Shown in pieces: positions 61,370-64,000 of a stretch of DNA of 64,000 bases. The position numbers and the translations under genes were made by a program. Position 1 is the first letter of the stretch, and every line of letters begins with the position of its first letter. The notes below the pieces were generated by a model. That model worked only from the letters and a program-made list of their open reading frames with translations, was not told where the DNA came from and searched no databases. The DNA comes from Catonia carolina (taxonomy: Eukaryota; Arthropoda; Insecta; Hemiptera; Achilidae). The stretch is taken from the NCBI GenBank assembly GCA_035578175.1, contig JAQMRL010000002.1, positions 79,951,325 through 80,015,324 on the forward strand, read 5' to 3'.

Positions 61370-61990
61370 CTCCGGATGGTAGCTTCCCGTTATTTGCAGC
61401 TGACTCGGATGGTAGCTTCCCGTTATTTGCAGCTGACTCGGATGGTAGCTTCCCGTTATTTGCAGCTGACTCGGATGGTAGCTTCCCGTTATTTGTAGCT
61501 GACTCGAATGGTAGCTTCCCGTTATTTGCAGCTGACTCGGATGGTAGCTTCCCGTTGTTTGCAGCTGACTCGGATGGTAGCTTTCCGTTATTTGTAGCTG
61601 ACTCGGATCGTATCTTCCCGTTATTTGTAGCTGACTCGGATCGTAGCTTCCCGTTATTTGTAGCTGACTCGGATGGTAGTTTCCCGTTATTTGTAGCTGA
61701 CTCGGATGGTAGCTTCCCGTTATTTGTAGCTGACTCGAATGGTAGCTTCCCGTTATTTGCAGCTGACTCGGATGGTAGCTTCCCGTTGTTTGCAGCTGAC
61801 TCGGATGGTAGCTTCCCGTTATTTGTAGCTGACTCGGATCGTAGCTTCCCGTTATTTGTAGCTGACTCGGATGGTAGCTTCCCGTTATTTGTAGCTGACT
61901 CGGATGGTAGTTTCCCGTTATTTGTAGCTGACTCGGATGGTAGCTTCCCGTTATTTGTAGCTGACTCGGATGGTAGCTTCCCGTTGGCTG
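61370..61990. repeat. 33-bp minisatellite, about 19 units
   Basis: The unit contains GACTCGGATGGTAGCTTCCC and TTATTTGYAGCT; variants differ at single sites. Because 33 is a multiple of 3 it keeps an open frame of an 11-residue repeat (SFPLFVADSDG), but the frame has no ATG and an upstream TAA, so I do not call a gene. Confidence 0.9.
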
Positions 61991-63208
61991 CTACCTACGG
62001 TTACTAGACGAATATGATCAACGATCTTGAAAGTGGATGAGGAAGAATTTGTGAACGGCGGAGAAGGCGGAAGAGCCTGTAGGAGTAAACCCTGAAGGAA
62101 AATCAAATGTATAATCTGGTCAACGGTCTCAAAGCAGAGGAGGATAGATACCCAACGGTGAAGAAAGCTTAAGAACCTGGGAGGTGGGTGTCCGAATGAA
62201 ACCCAGGATGCATTCAGACGCCTTGAAATGGCAGTCCTATCACTGAACTCTCCTAAAAGGCCTTGTTAACGCGTTCAGGGGAAATAAAAATTGCTCAAAA
62301 CACTCTAAATGGCCTTGGAAATAGGACTGGCACAAATATACATCAATATGCGGGACCTCTTTTGTAGGTATATATTGTTAATCCCTAACGTTTGTAAGTT
62401 TAATACAAATAACTCTATGACCCAATCAGATGAAGATGATATGTATGACGTGTACTGCCCGTTCCCAAGCTTTGTGCAGCTGAGAGGTATGCATTACGTC
62501 ACTACAACTGTGAGAGATTGCGTTAGTAGTAGTAACGTTTTACTTGTATTATGTTTGTAGTAGTCAAGGGTACTATCCTAACTACATTTATATATTCTGT
62601 GTCGCCGTCTACAGTGAATAGTGAAAACAACACCAACGTACAGTATTCAGATGAAATAATGTCCCCTAGCCGTGGGAGTGAGAGAACGGATAACGCTCTC
62701 ACTCGTACAAGCCATACGCGCCGTTCCTATAGCATTGTCGTATAATTTTACTCATTGTTGTGAGCAAGCGTTTATGGATGCAGTAAACTAACAAGCAAGA
62801 TAACGACTGTAGTATGTTTTCAGATTTGGATTATAACGGTAAAGACCTTTGAGCGCATGCGTAGTTATGCCACATATCTCCCTCTCACTCGCTCGGCTAT
62901 GGGACATTAGTTCGTCTGATACCTATATGTCACCGCACTAGGCAGCCTACTGCCTAACGAATAGCAATGAAATGATTAGTACAGTGTTATGACGTAACAG
63001 CAGTCTGGTACTTCGTCTGTCCCCTTCATCCCGCAGCTGCACAAAGCTTAGATTCATACAGTAAATGAGGTGTAGTCTTGTACAGACTCGGAGACTATGA
63101 TTAATTGAACCCCAACCGTCAAAGTACGTCGGTAACCGCTCTCTGGTATTCAAATCCGTATAAAAGTGACTACCTTTATTAGGATTCTAAAACAGATTGT
63201 CAATTGTT
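61991..63208. other. Unassigned sequence, no gene supported
   Basis: Slightly higher GC than the repeats. ORFs at 62309-62560 and 62551-62745 have no recognisable domain. A TATAAAA lies at about 63159. Confidence 0.35.
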
Positions 63209-63340
63209 ACATTCTCTTGCCTATATGAATATATAGGAAGGAAAGTTTTGTTTTCATATCGATTTTAACTAATCTACTCTTCACCTCATATACACGTAAA
63301 CAGACCCCCTGAACCCAAAAAAACATGTTTTTAGCGATTG

Positions 63341-63383
<43 letters not shown>

Positions 63384-64000
63384 CAAAATATCTGAAGAAC
63401 GGAACAACGTACGAACTTGAAACTTGAAATTTAAGTTACCTACCACTACCGGACCCGACACGAACATTTTCATCGAAATCGGTCAACCGGAAGTAGTAGT
63501 TAATTTATGTCATTTTTCACTTTTTTGCGATTTCTCAAAAACTGGTCCTACGATTTTTTTAAAAATCGCCTCATTTACTAAATTTTTTATGCTCTACATG
63601 ATAGGGTAGACGCCATGTTAGCTGAAATTCTTGGTGAGGCTGTTTTCGCGTAAAAAAATTTTTCATTTAAGATTGCGGCTTTAATATGCATTTCAGCGCA
63701 AAAATGTACATAATAAAAGTTGTAGAAAATTTAATATCCTACAACGTTTATTTCAAACATTTTTTTGTATAACTCTTATTTCAGCGGTAATTAGCGATTT
63801 TCTGTTTTTTCTCACAAAAACGTGTGAAAAATCGATTTTTTAACATTTCGGCCTTAGTATGTATTTTACGACAAAAGTGTATAATCAAATGTCTAGGAAA
63901 TTAAAAGATCTACAACTTTTATTTAAAGCATTTTTCTCTACAGAGCCTAGTTTAGCGTGAAAGAGTGATTTTCCGTATTTTTAAGCCGAACTGAGGTTGA
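63209..64000 (+). mobile_element. HINE-like repeat, copy 10 (runs off window)
   Basis: Starts ACATTCTCTTGCC, has (GT)n at 63343-63380, and continues through the internal hairpins to the window edge. Confidence 0.75.

Noticed and set aside
61370..61990. CRISPR array
   Set aside because: Units are contiguous 33-bp tandem repeats without spacers, in a eukaryotic setting.
61555..62007. Protein gene in the minisatellite
   Set aside because: No ATG, an upstream stop, and the frame is open only because the repeat length is a multiple of three.
1..64000. tRNA or rRNA genes
   Set aside because: No cloverleaf or conserved rRNA sequence was recognised; the GGTTTGAACC motif belongs to the SINE-like repeat.

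Overview
The window looks like a piece of an arthropod, most likely insect, nuclear genome. It is AT-rich and crowded with nested transposable elements. A block of distinctly higher GC at the left end (about 1-14430) is an endogenous DNA-virus-like element. No ordinary host gene is recognisable. I cannot name the species.

Region 1 (1-about 14430) is an endogenous Polinton/Maverick (adintovirus-like) element cut by the left window edge. Reading leftward on the minus strand it holds a matrix metalloproteinase, a retrovirus-type integrase with a chromodomain, an FtsK/HerA packaging ATPase, a putative glycosyltransferase, a DUF8207-like protein, a fibre-like coiled-coil protein, a parvovirus-type phospholipase A2 protein, an adenain-like protease, a penton-like minor capsid protein, a small (apparently frameshifted) gene, the major capsid protein, a protein joining an insect-element domain to a degenerate BIR, and four small unknown ORFs. 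A plus-strand BIR (IAP-like) gene lies at the right end and the tail of another plus-strand gene at the left end. The virion genes are intact and overlap or nearly touch, so they probably act as a capsid assembly, maturation and packaging module. No protein-primed DNA polymerase is visible; it may lie left of the window. Promoter-like tandem repeats, a CACGTG palindrome module and GC-rich modules surround the accessory genes.

Region 2 (about 14430-23800) has no intact gene. It holds a TTAA-flanked element entered by a Helentron/HINE-like repeat, which was itself entered by a 5'-truncated LINE with a 12-bp target duplication. It also holds 400-bp inverted repeat arms and a head-to-head pair of SINE-like repeats.

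Region 3 (23805-52002) is a giant env-bearing LTR retroelement of the Ty3/gypsy-errantivirus type on the minus strand, in two tandem copies. The right copy (34417-52002, about 17.6 kb with roughly 2.07-kb LTRs) is complete: gag, an extra frame, pro-pol and env. The left copy shares the middle LTR and keeps gag and pol but ends before env. The gag, intermediate and pol frames are joined by two correctly phased -1 frameshift heptamers.

Region 4 (52003-64000) is more repeat sequence: several HINE-like copies, a Tc1/mariner element of DD41D spacing with TIRs of about 490 bp and a frameshifted transposase, a SINE-like insertion with a 9-bp target duplication, and a 33-bp minisatellite of about 19 units. 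The order of nested insertions can be read from the target duplications.
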